DNA of 64,000 nt. Source: Planctomycetales bacterium. Lineage in GTDB: Bacteria > Planctomycetota > SZUA-567. Under the pieces are notes generated by a model. The model saw only the letters and a program-made list of their open reading frames with translations, ran no database searches and had not been told where the DNA came from. The DNA lies in assembly GCA_025997475.1 (NCBI GenBank), contig BNUQ01000003.1, forward strand, positions 1 to 64,000, in the 5' to 3' direction. Below, in pieces: positions 8,215 through 16,748 of this stretch. A program made the translations under genes and the position numbers. Numbering within the stretch: position 1 is the first letter of the stretch; every line of letters starts with the position of its first letter.

Positions 8215-9054
8215 TTATTTCCGAACGTGATTGTAGTCGCCGCCGATGTTGTCTAAATCTCCCGCATTTTTATCTGGACGCGGAAGACTAGCAGGAAGTT
8301 TTCCCGCCTCAAAATCTTCCCAGATTTTTATACGGATGTATGGCGCGAGCAAGCCGTTTTCACCAGCGGAACCGGCGGCGGTCTTATGGTCTTCCCCAAA
8401 ACTCCAAATTTCCGGCGTCAGACGGTCTTGAAGACGTAAGGACATTGATGGTTGTCGATTATTTCCATCGGGAATACCGGTTGGCGGACTATCGTGCTGA
8501 TGATTATAATCATCGACACCGTCCTTATAGCGCAACCAATAAGCGATGGGGAAACCATACGTATCAATGATATAGCCGGTCTTGTAACCGCCATACGTCC
8601 TTGGCAAAACCCGCACTTCGTCTTTCTTCAAATAATCGCCCGTCCAAGTAGTCAAATCCGTTCGGCTGAATGCCGCCGGTGCGTTATCAACGGAATAAAT
8701 AGACAACGCTCGCACTAACGAAATACCTGGTTTGTCCTCCCATGCCCACTGCGCCTGACCATAATTGGAGGTAGAATCAGCCGTTCCTTTGCCGCGAAGT
8801 GATTGCTCGTCCATTGCCGGCGATTGTCGTTGCCAAAGGCGCACCATCGGATTGTCCACCGTTTCCACCGGATAAATGCCGTAGTCATTATGAAACATTT
8901 CGCAAGCGGTCAGAATTTTCGAGATTTCCGCCGCCTGCGCGTCGCGCATCGCCGATTTCCGCACACTGCTACCGACCGTAAAACCAATCGCCGCCAACAG
9001 CGCGATGATGAACACCACAATCAACATTTCGATGAGGGTAAAATGACGTTTCAT
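8215..9054 (-). CDS. Type IV pilin-like / type II pseudopilin
   Basis: A protein of 279 aa with a class III leader: a short basic MKRH, then FTLIEMLIVVFIIALLAAIGF, with Glu at +5 of the predicted mature protein. A prepilin peptidase should cut before Phe and methylate it. The large C-terminal domain (residues 40-279) carries sequences such as DAQAAEISKILTACEMFHND, typical of PulG-like pseudopilins. ATG 9054 follows GGAGG. It stands alone among toxin-antitoxin modules, about 5 kb from the pilus locus at 14.5-24.6 kb. Whether the A24 peptidase at 18909 processes it is unknown. Confidence 0.85.
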   Translation of the reverse strand: MKRHFTLIEMLIVVFIIALLAAIGFTVGSSVRKSAMRDAQAAEISKILTACEMFHNDYGIYPVETVDNPMVRLWQRQSPAMDEQSLRGKGTADSTSNYGQAQWAWEDKPGISLVRALSIYSVDNAPAAFSRTDLTTWTGDYLKKDEVRVLPRTYGGYKTGYIIDTYGFPIAYWLRYKDGVDDYNHQHDSPPTGIPDGNNRQPSMSLRLQDRLTPEIWSFGEDHKTAAGSAGENGLLAPYIRIKIWEDFEAGKLPASLPRPDKNAGDLDNIGGDYNHVRK

Positions 9055-9078
9055 TGGTATGCCTCCGGTGAGGGGATT

Positions 9079-9168
9079 AGAGTTTAGCGTTGAAAGTTGA
9101 AAAATTAAGAATTTAAGGGGTTAAGAGTTTTAAGCAACGCAAAGGCGCAACTCGCAACTCTAAACTGC
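9079..9168. repeat. HAH-like element with TA-leader block, copy a
   Basis: AGAGTTTAGCGTTGAAAGTTG on the left and CAACTCGCAACTCTAAACTGC on the right flank a block of about 38 bp starting TTAAGAATTTAAGGGG and ending TTTTAAGCAACGCAA (9105-9142). The block recurs at 9836 and 10602. Confidence 0.7.
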
Positions 9169-9170
9169 AA

Positions 9171-9548
9171 TCAAGGCAGTGCCGCCAGCAAACGTAAATT
9201 CGGAATAAAACGAAAATCCTTACCGTTATAAGTTATCAGCGGCAAATCGCGATTTAACGCGGTGGCGGCAATGAGCGCGTCGGGCAAGCACAAACCGTGG
9301 CTTTTCGCGTAATTTTCAATCAGAGCGCGAGCGGCGGCGGAAATACTTTCGTCAATTTCAATTAACGTAAAAGTCGCCAGCGTTTTTTTGATGGTTAAAA
9401 CTTCGCGCTTGTTCAGCGCGCCGACCAGCAATTCCATCTCGGTAATGGCGGAAACCGCCAAACCGTCCGCCGCGCGAAACTGCTCCCGAACGCTTGCATC
9501 GCCGCGCAAAAGTTCAATCACCCAACAGGTGTCGCAGAGATAATTCAT
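9171..9548 (-). CDS. VapC-like PIN-domain RNase toxin
   Basis: A PIN protein of 125 aa. It starts MNYLCDTCWVIELLRG (first acidic Asp at residue 6), has TEMELLVGA (Glu) and LCLPDALIAATA (Asp), and ends with ITYNGKDFRFIPNL. These four acidic positions are the PIN metal site; such toxins cleave tRNA or rRNA. I start at ATG 9548 because it overlaps the antitoxin stop by 4 nt. The longer open frame to 9608 is the antitoxin gene in another frame. Confidence 0.9.
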   Translation of the reverse strand: MNYLCDTCWVIELLRGDASVREQFRAADGLAVSAITEMELLVGALNKREVLTIKKTLATFTLIEIDESISAAARALIENYAKSHGLCLPDALIAATALNRDLPLITYNGKDFRFIPNLRLLAALP

Positions 9549-9811
9549 TGCCTCGCCCAAGCCCGTTCGCGAATTTTTGCCAATGAAACATCGTCGCGGT
9601 CGCGCCAAATGCCAAACGAAGCGTCGAGCGCGGCTTCACGTTCCGTCGCCGTCATCTTTCGCGCCGGAATGACCGCGCCTTTGCGGCGCGGTTTGGCGGC
9701 GGGCGCCGGCGCGGCGAGAAAAGTAATAATCACGTCGCGCCGTCCGCGCACCGGCACGGCTTCCGTCGCGGCAAAATTCGCGCCGTCGTAAATTCCTTTA
9801 ATTGCCAACAT
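9545..9811 (-). CDS. Antitoxin of the VapC-like toxin
   Basis: A protein of 88 aa. The N-terminus MLAIKGIYDGANFAATEAVPVRGRRDVIITFLA matches the short beta-strand DNA-binding fold of the AF2212/DUF104-type antitoxins. The C-terminal half is helical and charged and probably masks the toxin. ATG 9811 follows GAGGAGCG. The extended frame upstream reads through the TTAAGAATT repeat and is not coding. Confidence 0.78.
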   Translation of the reverse strand: MLAIKGIYDGANFAATEAVPVRGRRDVIITFLAAPAPAAKPRRKGAVIPARKMTATEREAALDASFGIWRDRDDVSLAKIRERAWARQ

Positions 9812-9835
9812 TGAGCGCTCCTCTGTTTTTAACCA

Positions 9836-9872
9836 ATAAGAATTTAAGGGGTTAAGAGTTTTAAGCAACGCA
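9836..9872. repeat. TA-leader block, copy b
   Basis: ATAAGAATTTAAGGGGTTAAG... lies 25 bp upstream of the antitoxin start at 9811. It is nearly identical to the blocks at 9105 and 10602. TTAAG/TTTAAGG spacing of about 7 bp relates it to the heptad arms. Confidence 0.75.
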
Positions 9873-9930
9873 AGGCGTTTCTACCGACATTTTGCCGATA
9901 AGCGGGGCAAGTGGGACGCCGACCCGCGAT

Positions 9931-10353
9931 TCACGAAATCTCCAAATCAAAAAGCGTCCAATCGCGCACCGGCAAGCCGGCGATAGACGCAAAATGTTTG
10001 CGATTATTCGTTACTAACGTGAATTTATGTTTCCGGCAAAACGCGGCGATTAAAATATCCGCGTCGCCGATAGCCAGTCCGCGCTTTCGCAAGTCCGCGT
10101 AAATTTCCGCCGCCGCGTCTAAAATATCGTTGTCTAATTTTCCGACCGGCAACAAACCGCAAAGCCGGTGAAAGTAACGCAATTTGGTCGGCGCGTTCGC
10201 GGCGATTAACCCGCGTTTCACCTCGTAATAAGCAATCGGCGCAATAATAACGGACGCGCCGCAAGCAGTGGCGCGAGAAATATTGTCGCCGACAATGGCG
10301 TTGCCATTCATATAAAACGACACGATATTGGCGTCAAGAACAAAAACGTCCAT
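9931..10353 (-). CDS. VapC-like PIN-domain RNase toxin
   Basis: A protein of 140 aa. MDVFVLDANIVSFYM carries the first Asp, IAYYEVKRGL the Glu, GLAIGDADILIAAFC the paired Asp residues, and LVTNNRKHFASIAGL the C-terminal PIN strand. It resembles the fitB/vapC subgroup. ATG 10353 lies 20 nt inside the end of the upstream antitoxin gene, so translation is coupled. Confidence 0.9.
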   Translation of the reverse strand: MDVFVLDANIVSFYMNGNAIVGDNISRATACGASVIIAPIAYYEVKRGLIAANAPTKLRYFHRLCGLLPVGKLDNDILDAAAEIYADLRKRGLAIGDADILIAAFCRKHKFTLVTNNRKHFASIAGLPVRDWTLFDLEIS

Positions 10354-10582
10354 TGCTCATTCCTGCATTAAAATTGACCCCGCTCGCCAAAATTTCGTAA
10401 AACTCCGGCGGCAAAGGATTAACCGCCGCGTCTTGGCGTATCTGCCGCGTCAACCGCTTAAACGCCGCCAATTTACGCCGCATCTCATCATTTTTTAACG
10501 CAGAACCATCTTCCGCATAGAATCTCGCTATCCGCTCGATGGTCAGATGCTTTTTGCGGCGCGGACTCGTCAATGTTTTCAT
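10334..10582 (-). CDS. Antitoxin of the second PIN module
   Basis: A protein of 82 aa (MKTLTSPRRKKHLTIERIARFY...). It has a basic N-terminus and helical middle and ends inside the toxin gene. No named family is recognised; its position and 20-nt overlap with the PIN gene make it the antitoxin. ATG 10582 follows AAAGGGCG. Upstream translation reads repeat sequence. Confidence 0.65.
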   Translation of the reverse strand: MKTLTSPRRKKHLTIERIARFYAEDGSALKNDEMRRKLAAFKRLTRQIRQDAAVNPLPPEFYEILASGVNFNAGMSNGRFCS

Positions 10583-10601
10583 CGAACGCCCTTTCAGCAA
10601 A

Positions 10602-10675
10602 TAAGAATTTAAGGGGTTAAGAATTTTAAAGGGTTTGAGAAACGCAAGAGCGCAAAACTCAACTCTCAACTTTGC
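10602..10675. repeat. TA-leader block, copy c, with heptad arm
   Basis: ATAAGAATTTAAGGGGTTAAG is followed by AACGCAAGAG and CAAAACTCAACTCTCAAC. The heptad arm carries the stop codon of the NUDIX gene. The block is 20 bp upstream of the antitoxin start. Confidence 0.75.
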
Positions 10676-11235
10676 TCTTGCCGTCCCGCCAGCATTCCCC
10701 GCAAAAACGCCAGCACGCGACTGTCGAACACACTACCTTTTTCCAATTCGCGCCGGATAAACGCCGCGATGTCAGCGCGCGGCAAAACGATATTTTCGAT
10801 AAATTCGCCCTCGTCCGGTTGCGGCGCGCACGGCGCGTCGTCGTCGATTTCGACCCAAACCTGATAATTCGCCTCGCTCGACAGCCCCGGCGTGTTGCAC
10901 GTCGGCGGCAAGACCTCGACCACGCGGCAGGCGTAACCGGTTTCTTCTTTCATTTCGCGGATTGCCGCGACGGCGGGCGTTTCGCCCTTTTCCATCAAAC
11001 CGGCGGGAAATTCGATGACCAAATCGTCCACCGGCGGACGGTATTCGCGCACCAACAACAGCGTGTCCGACGGCTTGAAAAACGGAATCATCATCACCGC
11101 CGGCAATTCCCGCGCCCGCTCGACCGTTTCCCACAACCGCTCTTTGCCCGTCGCGTCGGTCCACGTGAGCGTTTCGTATTTGATAAATTTTCCGGCGTAA
11201 TTGGTTACGCGCGATTGCAGTTTGGGGGCGGGCAT
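10666..11235 (-). CDS. NUDIX hydrolase (ADP-ribose pyrophosphatase-like)
   Basis: A protein of 189 aa. The NUDIX box is complete: GLMEKGETPAVAAIREMKEETGY fits Gx5Ex7REUxEExGU. LVREYRPPVDDLVIEFPAG upstream is typical of ADP-ribose and sugar-nucleotide pyrophosphatases (NudF type). It probably hydrolyses ADP-ribose to AMP and ribose 5-phosphate. I start at ATG 11235 with AAGGA 7 nt upstream; a TTG at 11250 is the alternative. The C-terminal QS and stop come from the heptad arm. Confidence 0.9.
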   Translation of the reverse strand: MPAPKLQSRVTNYAGKFIKYETLTWTDATGKERLWETVERARELPAVMMIPFFKPSDTLLLVREYRPPVDDLVIEFPAGLMEKGETPAVAAIREMKEETGYACRVVEVLPPTCNTPGLSSEANYQVWVEIDDDAPCAPQPDEGEFIENIVLPRADIAAFIRRELEKGSVFDSRVLAFLRGMLAGRQEQS

Positions 11236-11298
11236 CGGGGATTCCTTCAATGAAAAAGATTAACCGGAAGAAAAGGAAATTAAGGCAGTTCGGAAGCG

Positions 11299-11441
11299 GC
11301 TCTATTCAATTGCCACGCGCTTTAGCGCGTGGTTGGCGTAAAAAAGACCGGCTTTAGCCGAATGATTTTTACGGAGGAACTTAAAGCCCTCTCTTTTTGA
11401 CCGATATCCACGCTTTGATGGGCGTGGCAATTGCATACCGC
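11299..11441. repeat. GCCACGCC-family multi-hairpin element
   Basis: Outer ends GCTCTATTCAATTGCCACGC and GGCGTGGCAATTGCATACCG are inverted. The interior holds a GCGCTTTAGCGC hairpin, CGGCTTTAGCCG and a long A/T run. It is related to 16749-16894 and 62071-62248. Confidence 0.8.
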
Positions 11442-11461
11442 TTTAACCAAAACCGCAATAA

Positions 11462-12463
11462 TCATTGAACGCACGGCAAATCCCCGCCGCCAATCACGGC
11501 GACAATCAGCGGTATTTCCCGCCGGATGCGCTCCCACGTGAACGGACGCCGCGCGCCGGTCGTGCCGGTTAAATTGCCCGCGGCGTCAAATTCGCCCTGC
11601 ACCGTGAACAGCGGACGGCTCGGCGCGGACAGCCAGCCGTGCCGCAAATCGCGGAAATAAACGCGCTCGCCGTCGTCTCGCACCACATACGCCCGACCGG
11701 AGTGAGCGAGCCGGTCGCGCAGTTGCGGACTGTTCAACAGCGCCCGCGTGCGCGGCGTGTCGTCGGACGTTAAATGTTCCGTCCATAATACGCGCCGCCG
11801 CCACGCATCGACATAGACCACCGTCGCCGCGCGCCCGTTCATTTGCGTGCAACGCCAAATGAGATTGGTGCCGATTAGCGGATTGGCGCGCGTCAAACCC
11901 GCGCCCTGCAACGGCGCGACGCTCAGCGCCCGTTGTCCAAAATACCAGCCCGCGCCGAGATACGCGCCGCACCACATCAACGTCGCGACGACCGCGACGC
12001 GCTGAAATTTGTGTAACGACACGCGGTTGAACATTAAAAATACGCCGACGAAAAGTAGCGGCAAACTAAACAGCGGGTCCACCACCGCAATCGCGTCAAT
12101 CGCGTCGAGCCGGTCGGAAAACGGCAAAAACAGGCGCGTGCCGAAACTGTTCAATAAATCCAACAGCGGATGCGAAAATAAAGCCGCCGCCACGATGACG
12201 AGGAGGCGGCGATAACTGATTTTCTCGTCCTTTGACCATAACCATTTTTTCGCGAGTAGCGCGAGCAACGGCGCGGCGAGCGTCAAATAAAAAAATGAGT
12301 GGGTTTCGGCGCGGTGGCGAATCAGCGAGCGGAAAAATAAATCGGCGTCCGGCAACGCCGCGACGACGGCGCACGTCAGCGCCATTTTCCGCCGCGCCGC
12401 CGCCACCGGCGTCAGAGCGGCGCCGAGCGTGGCGCCGAGTAAGCCGTGGGTGATGGTGTCCAT
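11462..12463 (-). CDS. YdjM/DUF457-family membrane metal-dependent hydrolase
   Basis: A protein of 333 aa. The N-terminus MDTITHGLLGATLGAAL carries the family's first His, ALPDADLFF the acidic pair and HRAETHSFFYL the HR...THS motif. Four or more hydrophobic helices follow to about residue 170, and the C-terminal part is a soluble domain. Members resemble the SOS-induced YdjM of E. coli; their substrate is unknown. ATG 12463 is 6 nt from a 161-bp element, whose inverted end provides AGGT as the only visible ribosome site. Confidence 0.8.
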   Translation of the reverse strand: MDTITHGLLGATLGAALTPVAAARRKMALTCAVVAALPDADLFFRSLIRHRAETHSFFYLTLAAPLLALLAKKWLWSKDEKISYRRLLVIVAAALFSHPLLDLLNSFGTRLFLPFSDRLDAIDAIAVVDPLFSLPLLFVGVFLMFNRVSLHKFQRVAVVATLMWCGAYLGAGWYFGQRALSVAPLQGAGLTRANPLIGTNLIWRCTQMNGRAATVVYVDAWRRRVLWTEHLTSDDTPRTRALLNSPQLRDRLAHSGRAYVVRDDGERVYFRDLRHGWLSAPSRPLFTVQGEFDAAGNLTGTTGARRPFTWERIRREIPLIVAVIGGGDLPCVQ

Positions 12464-12469
12464 TGCTTT

Positions 12470-12630
12470 AGACCTGTTCTAAACTTACGAGTGAGCAAAT
12501 CTTCGTGTCTCATCTTTCGTTTCGCCCGGGAAAATGACGAAGCAATACCGAGAGTATTACGAGGAATTTTGACGCGGCGGAACGGGAAATTAGCCGAAAA
12601 GATGCCGCTAATTGGTCGTCGAACAGGTCT
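12470..12630. mobile_element. 161-bp foldback element, copy 2
   Basis: It runs from AGACCTGTTCTAAACTTACG to GTCGTCGAACAGGTCT, in the opposite orientation to copy 1. It is the most diverged copy, with TTT and ATT flanks instead of the AAT pair. It lies directly upstream of the YdjM-like gene. Confidence 0.85.
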
Positions 12631-12647
12631 ATTGACCTCGCCAACCG

Positions 12648-12881
12648 TTAGTGGGGGAAAAACGCTTGCCGGTCGGTCGCCGCGATTTCGTGAAGAAAAC
12701 TTTCGGTCGTTAAGCCGGAGAGCCATTCACGGCGCTCGCGCGTGTAATCGCCGCTACCGGGGTCGAATTGCCGCATAAAATACGCCATACCGGTCGCGCC
12801 CATCTCTTTCGTCAGCGCGGCAAGCCCTTGCTCATAAACCACCGCCGGATTGCGGTAAGTTGTCGGCAACGTGTCTAACAT
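12648..12881 (-). CDS. Small partner protein of the third PIN module
   Basis: A protein of 77 aa. GATGMAYFMRQFDPGSGDYTRERREWL matches a recurrent small-protein family found beside PIN proteins of the type encoded next to it (recognised from pattern, no accession). It is downstream of the toxin with a 2-nt gap, the reverse of the usual order. ATG 12881 is preceded by GGAGATTTGAAA. Confidence 0.7.
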   Translation of the reverse strand: MLDTLPTTYRNPAVVYEQGLAALTKEMGATGMAYFMRQFDPGSGDYTRERREWLSGLTTESFLHEIAATDRQAFFPH

Positions 12882-12883
12882 TT

Positions 12884-13315
12884 TCAAATCTCCATTAAAT
12901 AAATTAACGGATTGCACACGCGCGTCCGCAAGGAAATTTTCGCGGCGGTTCGCGCGAAATCGTCATCGGTGGTCAGCAGAAAATCGTAATCGTTACTTTC
13001 CGCCAGCGCCAAATGAAAACTGTCCGCCACTTTTACGCCGTCGCGCTGATAGTTGTTCGCCAATTGCGTCGTCGTCGCGACGGTAGTCAGCCAGTCATTA
13101 GCGTTTTGATAAAACGCCTTTACTTTCGCCAATTTTCTGGCATCGCGGATACGGCGCAATTCGGCGTTAAGCGCGTCGCTGGCGGCAATCGTCCAGCCAT
13201 TGGACTGACAGTGTTTGACGATAATCAACACCGCTTCCGCCTCCAAAAATACGCGGTCAACGGTGAGGTCGTCAAACGGACGACAAAAACAGCAGGCGTC
13301 GAAATATATTTTCAC
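12884..13315 (-). CDS. PIN-domain protein (toxin-like)
   Basis: A protein of 143 aa. VKIYFDACCFCRPFDDLTVDR is the hallmark N-terminus of this PIN subfamily (IYxDxCCxxRPFDD). VKVADSFHLALAESNDYDFLLTTDDDF holds the later acidic residues. I choose the GTG start at 13315, with GGGA upstream; the longer ATG frame to 13363 has no support. It is co-transcribed with the 77-aa gene. Confidence 0.85.
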   Translation of the reverse strand: MKIYFDACCFCRPFDDLTVDRVFLEAEAVLIIVKHCQSNGWTIAASDALNAELRRIRDARKLAKVKAFYQNANDWLTTVATTTQLANNYQRDGVKVADSFHLALAESNDYDFLLTTDDDFARTAAKISLRTRVCNPLIYLMEI

Positions 13316-13330
13316 TCCCGTCCCCACCGT

Positions 13331-13407
13331 TCGTAATTCATTCGTAATTTGGAAAACACACAAACCCTCGCTACGCTACGGTTTCGTAATTTTTAATTCG
13401 TAATTAA
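13331..13407. repeat. HAH element, TTCGTAA arms
   Basis: TCGTAATTCATTCGTAATTTGG faces CGTAATTTTTAATTCGTAATTA around CCTCGCTACGCTACGG. The right arm encodes the last residues (ITN) and stop of purC. Confidence 0.8.
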
Positions 13408-14340
13408 CTTTTTCCCCGTCAGCCGCTCGAACGCTTCGACATATTTGGCGGTGGTTTGGGCGACGACCGCGGGCGGTAGGCGCGGCGCGGGCGGCTGTTT
13501 GTTCCAGCCGCAACTTTCCAAATAATCGCGGACAAATTGTTTGTCGAACGACGGCGGATTTTTGCCGACCGCGTAGGTGTCCGTCGCCCAAAAGCGCGAA
13601 CTGTCCGGCGTCAGCACTTCGTCAATCAAAATCAACTCGTCGTGGTCCAACAGTCCGAACTCAAATTTCGTGTCGGCGATGATGATGCCTTTGGTCAGCG
13701 CGTAGTCCGCCGCCGCCGTGTAAAGGGCTAACGTTTTTTCGCGGACTTTTTCCGCGAGGGCGTCGCCCAAAATTTTTCGCGTCTGCGCAAAGTCGATATT
13801 TTCGTCGTGCGCGCCTTGCTCGGCTTTGGTCGAAGGCGTGAACAGCGGCGCGGGCAGTTTGCCGGCTTGCGGCAAACCGGACGGCAATTTTTGTCCGCTC
13901 ACCGTGCCGGATTTTTGGTATTCGCTCCAACCGCTCCCGACGAGATAGCCGCGCGCGATACACTCGACCGGCAACGGGCGGGTTTTTTTGACGAGCATCG
14001 ACCGGCCGCGCAAATGCCGTTGCAGTTGCGGCAAAATCGGCAACGCGGAAATATCCTCGCTCAAAAAATGGTGCGGAATAATGGACGCGAGCCGGTCAAA
14101 CCAGAACAAACTGATTTGCGTGAGCGCGCGCCCCTTTTGCGGAATCGTCGGTTCAAGCACGAAGTCGAACGCGCTGATGCGGTCGGTGGTGATAATCAGC
14201 AGACGGTCGCCGTCGCCGTCGCTGACATCGTAAATATCGCGGACTTTGCCGCGATTGACGAGTTTCATTCCGGGAATGTCGGTGTGCGCCAACGTCGCCG
14301 GCAAAGATTCGTCGCCGTCGGGCAGTTCGTAGGTGGGCAT
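13393..14340 (-). CDS. purC: Phosphoribosylaminoimidazole-succinocarboxamide synthase
   Basis: SAICAR synthetase of 315 aa, the longer class. It joins CAIR and aspartate with ATP in purine synthesis. VNRGKVRDIYDVSDGDGDRLLIITTDRISAFDFV is the diagnostic ATP-binding start, followed by ECIARGYLVGSGWSEY and IADTKFEFGLLDHDELILIDEVLTPDSSRFW. ATG 14340 follows AAAGGACACC. No other pur genes adjoin it. The C-terminal ITN and stop come from the HAH arm. Confidence 0.97.
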   Translation of the reverse strand: MPTYELPDGDESLPATLAHTDIPGMKLVNRGKVRDIYDVSDGDGDRLLIITTDRISAFDFVLEPTIPQKGRALTQISLFWFDRLASIIPHHFLSEDISALPILPQLQRHLRGRSMLVKKTRPLPVECIARGYLVGSGWSEYQKSGTVSGQKLPSGLPQAGKLPAPLFTPSTKAEQGAHDENIDFAQTRKILGDALAEKVREKTLALYTAAADYALTKGIIIADTKFEFGLLDHDELILIDEVLTPDSSRFWATDTYAVGKNPPSFDKQFVRDYLESCGWNKQPPAPRLPPAVVAQTTAKYVEAFERLTGKKLITN

Positions 14341-14464
14341 AGGGGTGTCCTTTTTGCGAGCGGTTAATCGTTTGATTGTTTAATCGATTTAACAACTTCC
14401 AAAAATGCCTTGCCGCCGACTTTCGCCGACGGCAATTACAAAAAGCGCCAAACAGGTCTGTTCG

Positions 14465-15199
14465 CTACGACCCCAATAGCAATTTCTTGCGAGGACTGCC
14501 GAAAAATTTGTCTATAGGGTTTTCTTCTTCTTTATCCTTGTCTTCTTTTTTGCCCTCTTTGGGGGCTTTAATGCCGTCTTCCCAATAGTCAACGCCGATT
14601 TTTTCTTTGAGCCAGTCGTGCGTGTCGCCATATTCATTAGTAAAAGTGAAAATATCACTAAGATGCAATTTTTCATCAACGTCTTTTAACCCCAGTTTAT
14701 CTAACAAATCACCAGTTATGTTGTAGAACTGTCCGCGCAACCACGGATAGCCCAACCACGAATTGATGCCGTGAAACATCGCCACTTGACGTTTTAGTTC
14801 GCCGCTTTTACCGGCGGCGGCGGTAATCGTTATTTTTTGCCGCGGCAAACCGTCTTCAACGGCAAACACTCCCCGCGCCGATCGGGAGTAAAGGCCGGCG
14901 TCCTCCGTCTCGAAAGTGACTCTTAAGTTACGCGGGTCGGTTCTGCCAGCGGGCGATGCCGCGATGCCGGACCCGGGAAACGCGAGATTGACGGAATTAT
15001 GCACCGCCACTTCCGAAACCATCCGCGTGGCATAGTCGATGTGATGGTTCTGCCAATAGCTCAACGTGAACATCAGCAAACCGACAAAAACCAGCAACGG
15101 CGGCACGATAAGAATTGCTTCGACCATCGCCGTGCCGCGTTGCGCCGCTCGCCGACCGCTTGCCACCCAGTCGAAATGTTCATCAGTGTAAGAAAACAT
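14465..15199 (-). CDS. TadE-like minor pilin / pilus assembly protein
   Basis: A protein of 244 aa. RRAAQRGTAMVEAILIVPPLLVFVGLL is a textbook TadE N-terminus: Gly before the cut, Glu at +5 and a hydrophobic helix. The mature domain has the TadE-like YATRMVSEVAVHNSV region. The tail is lysine- and glutamate-rich (KAPKEGKKEDKDKEEE). I start at ATG 15199 (GGAG 6 nt upstream), inside the end of the preceding gene. It is the last gene of the minus-strand pilus operon. Confidence 0.8.
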   Translation of the reverse strand: MFSYTDEHFDWVASGRRAAQRGTAMVEAILIVPPLLVFVGLLMFTLSYWQNHHIDYATRMVSEVAVHNSVNLAFPGSGIAASPAGRTDPRNLRVTFETEDAGLYSRSARGVFAVEDGLPRQKITITAAAGKSGELKRQVAMFHGINSWLGYPWLRGQFYNITGDLLDKLGLKDVDEKLHLSDIFTFTNEYGDTHDWLKEKIGVDYWEDGIKAPKEGKKEDKDKEEENPIDKFFGSPRKKLLLGS

Positions 15200-16595
15200 C
15201 TTTATCTCCGACGTTGCCGAGCCCGTTTTCATCTTTGATTCTTCGTATTTCAGGATTGCCGGTCGCCAAAAATCTCCCGACTAAAGTGTGGTCGATTTGC
15301 CGCAAACGGGCTTCGTAATTGGCGCCGAGCGACGAGAAATCCATCCACGGGAAAACGTTCGATACAATCTCATCGGCGGCACTCGTCCCCGTCAATTCGC
15401 TGAATAAACCCGTATGCGGATTGTAAATTTCCGCTTGTGCCATCGCTAAAATTGATTTGCCGGGCAATGCCGGCTGGAAAAATCCGCGCGCCATAAAAGT
15501 CGCGTCGCTGTCGTGTTTTTCCACCAAAACAATTACTTGTTGCGTTTTTTTGTCGGTGGGGTGGCTGACCACATATCCCAACGGCTCGCCGATGTTGACG
15601 GCGGAGCCGATGAAGCAGGACATCGCCAAAGATAAATACCAAGCAAGTTTAAGCGTAGTGGCGGTCTTTATTACGCCCCATACCGTGCCGCTCTTAAAAC
15701 CGTCAAAAAATTTCGGTTTGCGCAACGCGGGTAAAATGGATTTATCAAGAATACTAAAACTTCTTTTCGGACCGGGAAGTTCGATATATGGTGGTTTGAA
15801 ATCCTTATCCTCCACGACCGCCCACTGCCCGTCCGCGCCAAAAGTTCGAAGCACCAACAATAAAGGGTTGGTCCACGGTTTCGTTGTGAACATCTTATCC
15901 AACGAGGCGTTGGCGTTAGGATACAATAAACCGCTACTCACCGTCGGCGAGTAGGCATAGATGTTGAACGCCTGTTCAGTGGCGGGGGCTAAAACATCGC
16001 CGGATTCGTTGGCGACATTTTCGGCTTCTTTTAATTGCCGGTTAATGTAGTCGCCGGTATTGCGGGGTAAATTTTGTTGACCGGCGAGAATATAGGGGTG
16101 GTAATACAATCCTGTAAAAGCCACATAATGCCCCATCCCAACCCCAATGTGAATACCCCACGCGATAAGCCGCACAACGTCGATCGCGATAAGCGTTAGC
16201 TCGGCGGTTAATGATGTCACCGCGGCCAGGTCTAATCCCGCAGATGCCGCAATGCGAGCGCCTAAATATAATGGAATGGCGATAAACTGCCCCGCGCAGG
16301 CGCCGATAGTCACCATTGCGGCAGCAGAGACAAAACCACCGCACTCATAACGCAAATGCATCATATTGAGCATTATCATCTCGTTGGCGGCGCTCGCCAT
16401 TTGCGACGCGGCGCTGAGCGCCGCCGCATCGGCGACCGCCTGCGTCCGAATTTTCTGCTCAACCAACGAGCCGGTGTTCCACACGCCCGCGACGCATAAA
16501 TACAGCGTCGCCGTCAGCAACAACAGCCCGACCGTTACCGTGCTTTTTTCTTCACGGTGGAGTTGACGCGGAAGCGATAACGTAAGACAACTCAT
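15183..16595 (-). CDS. TadG-like pilus assembly protein
   Basis: A protein of 470 aa. One N-terminal membrane helix (STVTVGLLLLTATLYLCVAGV) is followed by QKIRTQAVADAAALSAASQMASAANEM, the TadG/TadE-G-like pattern of an integral envelope protein with an Ala-rich helix after the membrane anchor. Further hydrophobic stretches near residues 90-170 and 320-340 are unusual. ATG 16595 has GAGGAATAAAT. It overlaps the next gene by 17 nt, so the two are co-translated. Confidence 0.72.
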   Translation of the reverse strand: MSCLTLSLPRQLHREEKSTVTVGLLLLTATLYLCVAGVWNTGSLVEQKIRTQAVADAAALSAASQMASAANEMIMLNMMHLRYECGGFVSAAAMVTIGACAGQFIAIPLYLGARIAASAGLDLAAVTSLTAELTLIAIDVVRLIAWGIHIGVGMGHYVAFTGLYYHPYILAGQQNLPRNTGDYINRQLKEAENVANESGDVLAPATEQAFNIYAYSPTVSSGLLYPNANASLDKMFTTKPWTNPLLLVLRTFGADGQWAVVEDKDFKPPYIELPGPKRSFSILDKSILPALRKPKFFDGFKSGTVWGVIKTATTLKLAWYLSLAMSCFIGSAVNIGEPLGYVVSHPTDKKTQQVIVLVEKHDSDATFMARGFFQPALPGKSILAMAQAEIYNPHTGLFSELTGTSAADEIVSNVFPWMDFSSLGANYEARLRQIDHTLVGRFLATGNPEIRRIKDENGLGNVGDKDVFLH

Positions 16596-16748
16596 ATTTA
16601 TTCCTCATTTTATGGTTCATTAGTTCAATAAACCTGTGTCCCAATCGACTAAAAGCGATTTTTTCCACGGAAGCACGCGGATGCGACAATTAAACCCACT
16701 CGGTCGCGCGGTTGCTCTATTCAAACCGAGCGAAGTGAAGGTTAGCGT

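Noticed and set aside
14398..14460. Terminator downstream of the TadE-like gene
   Set aside because: TTGCCGCCGACTTTCGCCGA and CGGCAA pair only imperfectly and no U tract follows at the right distance.
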